64,000 nucleotides of DNA from Ehretia macrophylla (lineage: Eukaryota > Streptophyta > Magnoliopsida > Boraginales > Ehretiaceae): assembly GCA_037974665.1 (NCBI GenBank), contig CM075765.1, positions 19,822,648 through 19,886,647 of the forward strand. The letters run 5' to 3'. Of this stretch, positions 63,067-64,000 are shown piece after piece; within the stretch, counting starts at the first letter, position 1, and every line of letters begins with the position of its first letter. The notes beneath the pieces are model-generated. The model was not told the DNA's origin and ran no database searches. It saw only the letters and a program-made list of their open reading frames with translations. The position numbers and the translations under genes were made by a program.

Positions 63067-64000
63067 TCACACCAGACTGTCCCACCCGAATGACTCTTCC
63101 AGAGGTAGTTGTACAAGTTGATCACTTGAAGGAGTGATTTTAAAATGGCTGTTACATTGGGGAAGATCAAGAGGGGGTGCAGGCAATGACGTTGACTGAG
63201 TTGGTCCATTCTCCACCATAAAAGCAGTTGCTAAACCCACTGACATGTGCCATTCCAAGTGACAGTGCATTAACCAAACACCTACATATCGAATCGAAGC
63301 CACATTTTTTTAACACTATTAACAGGAATTCTTAGAAAGATGCCTACATAATAAGAGGTTTCACCGTAATTAATGGACATGTAAGAATGCAATGTTACAA
63401 TCAATATAACAAAGGCAAAGTTTTTTCTCCCTAAGTCAACACATAGCATGTTATATATATACTGAGGTGCTAGTTTTGAAAAATTATATAATTTCCTTAG
63501 TTAATTTTGACCCCTTACTCAACTTGCTCATGAAAATATACCAGTGACATTCTAGCATTTTATCTAAATTTATAAAGCTAACCCGCAACACCACACAGAA
63601 ATTATAAGTATGAAATTTTACCTGGATTATTTGCTCGAAATCTAATGACAACCCATCCTCCTGCTGGAACGGCCACTGTATTACGTTGATGTGGATTAAT
63701 GAGATTGAAATTTTTTTCATCTCTTGTTGGGTCATAGTTGCCAAAACCTTGAGCCAAGACGTAAAAATCAAAACCATGCAAGTGTATTGGATGGTTTTCT
63801 TTGTTCACCAAAGCAGTGTTTTGTAAGACAATCTCAACCGTGGTATTGTACTTCAACTTCTTCACTTTTGTTGCTTCTTCTCCAATCCATATGAGGTCCT
63901 CATTGAATTGATTTGCCGGGTTTGTATAGTCAAACTTAATAGGTGGTTGACTTGGAAAATCATTAGTATAAATTCCATCAATATGGTAGAAAAAGGCTTC
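63067..64000 (-). CDS. Laccase copy C, 3' part (runs off the window)
   Basis: This is the C-terminal end of a third laccase of the same family. Exon 6 is 63067-63281 and exon 5 runs from 63622 to beyond the edge, joined by a GT/AG intron of 340 bp. All visible codons are open. Copper motifs HPIHLHG (exon 5) and [12 protein letters not shown] (exon 6) are intact, including the tryptophan lost in copy B. The last residues again extend 28 past DLPQC, ending FGWDSLV. It is the only copy without a visible defect, but exons 1-4 and most of exon 5 lie outside, so function cannot be judged. Confidence 0.85.

Overview
The window looks like nuclear DNA of a flowering plant, probably a eudicot. It is AT-rich, carries intron-containing plant laccase genes, several families of plant transposable elements, a piece of 25S rDNA, and a block of organelle DNA at the left edge. 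No CRISPR, operon or other bacterial feature is present.

Layout: (1) 1-717 is organelle-derived DNA with the end of psbF and intact psbL and psbJ reading frames. It joins a repeat unit abruptly at base 718. (2) The rest is built on one tandemly duplicated segment: a minus-strand laccase gene, its promoter and long flanking blocks. Laccase copy A lies at 9953-14767, copy B at 43728-48911, and copy C runs from 63067 off the right edge. The flanking block, called the U-block here, is present wholly or partly five times (from 718, 14768, 18824, 49031 and 53000). Each fuller copy carries a long inverted-repeat pair. (3) Different copies were then hit by different transposons: a CACTA element (4618-6026), a hAT element (21594-25853), a PIF/Harbinger-like element (27365-28512), a complete Ty1/copia element (28820-34247), a 4.3-kb probable solo LTR (35443-39735) and a truncated relative of that LTR (55461-58847). 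The other U-block copies often preserve the empty site, so several element boundaries can be read directly. (4) 34586-40770 is a degenerate rDNA segment (3' end of 25S plus spacer-like repeats), split by the solo LTR.

Functional content is low. Laccase A has all six exons and canonical splice sites but one in-frame stop in exon 2. Laccase B has no recognisable start codon, a frameshift and three further stops. Laccase C is open as far as it is visible (exon 6 and part of exon 5). The hAT transposase and copia polyprotein are both broken. I found no wholly new gene system. The most notable features are the structural history of the cluster: foldback arms repeated with every unit, a 203-bp promoter module amplified in tandem and fused to a transposon tract, and two short inverted filler insertions that look like template switching. 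Coordinates and alignments were worked out by eye. Boundaries of diverged repeats are approximate unless a target-site duplication is stated.
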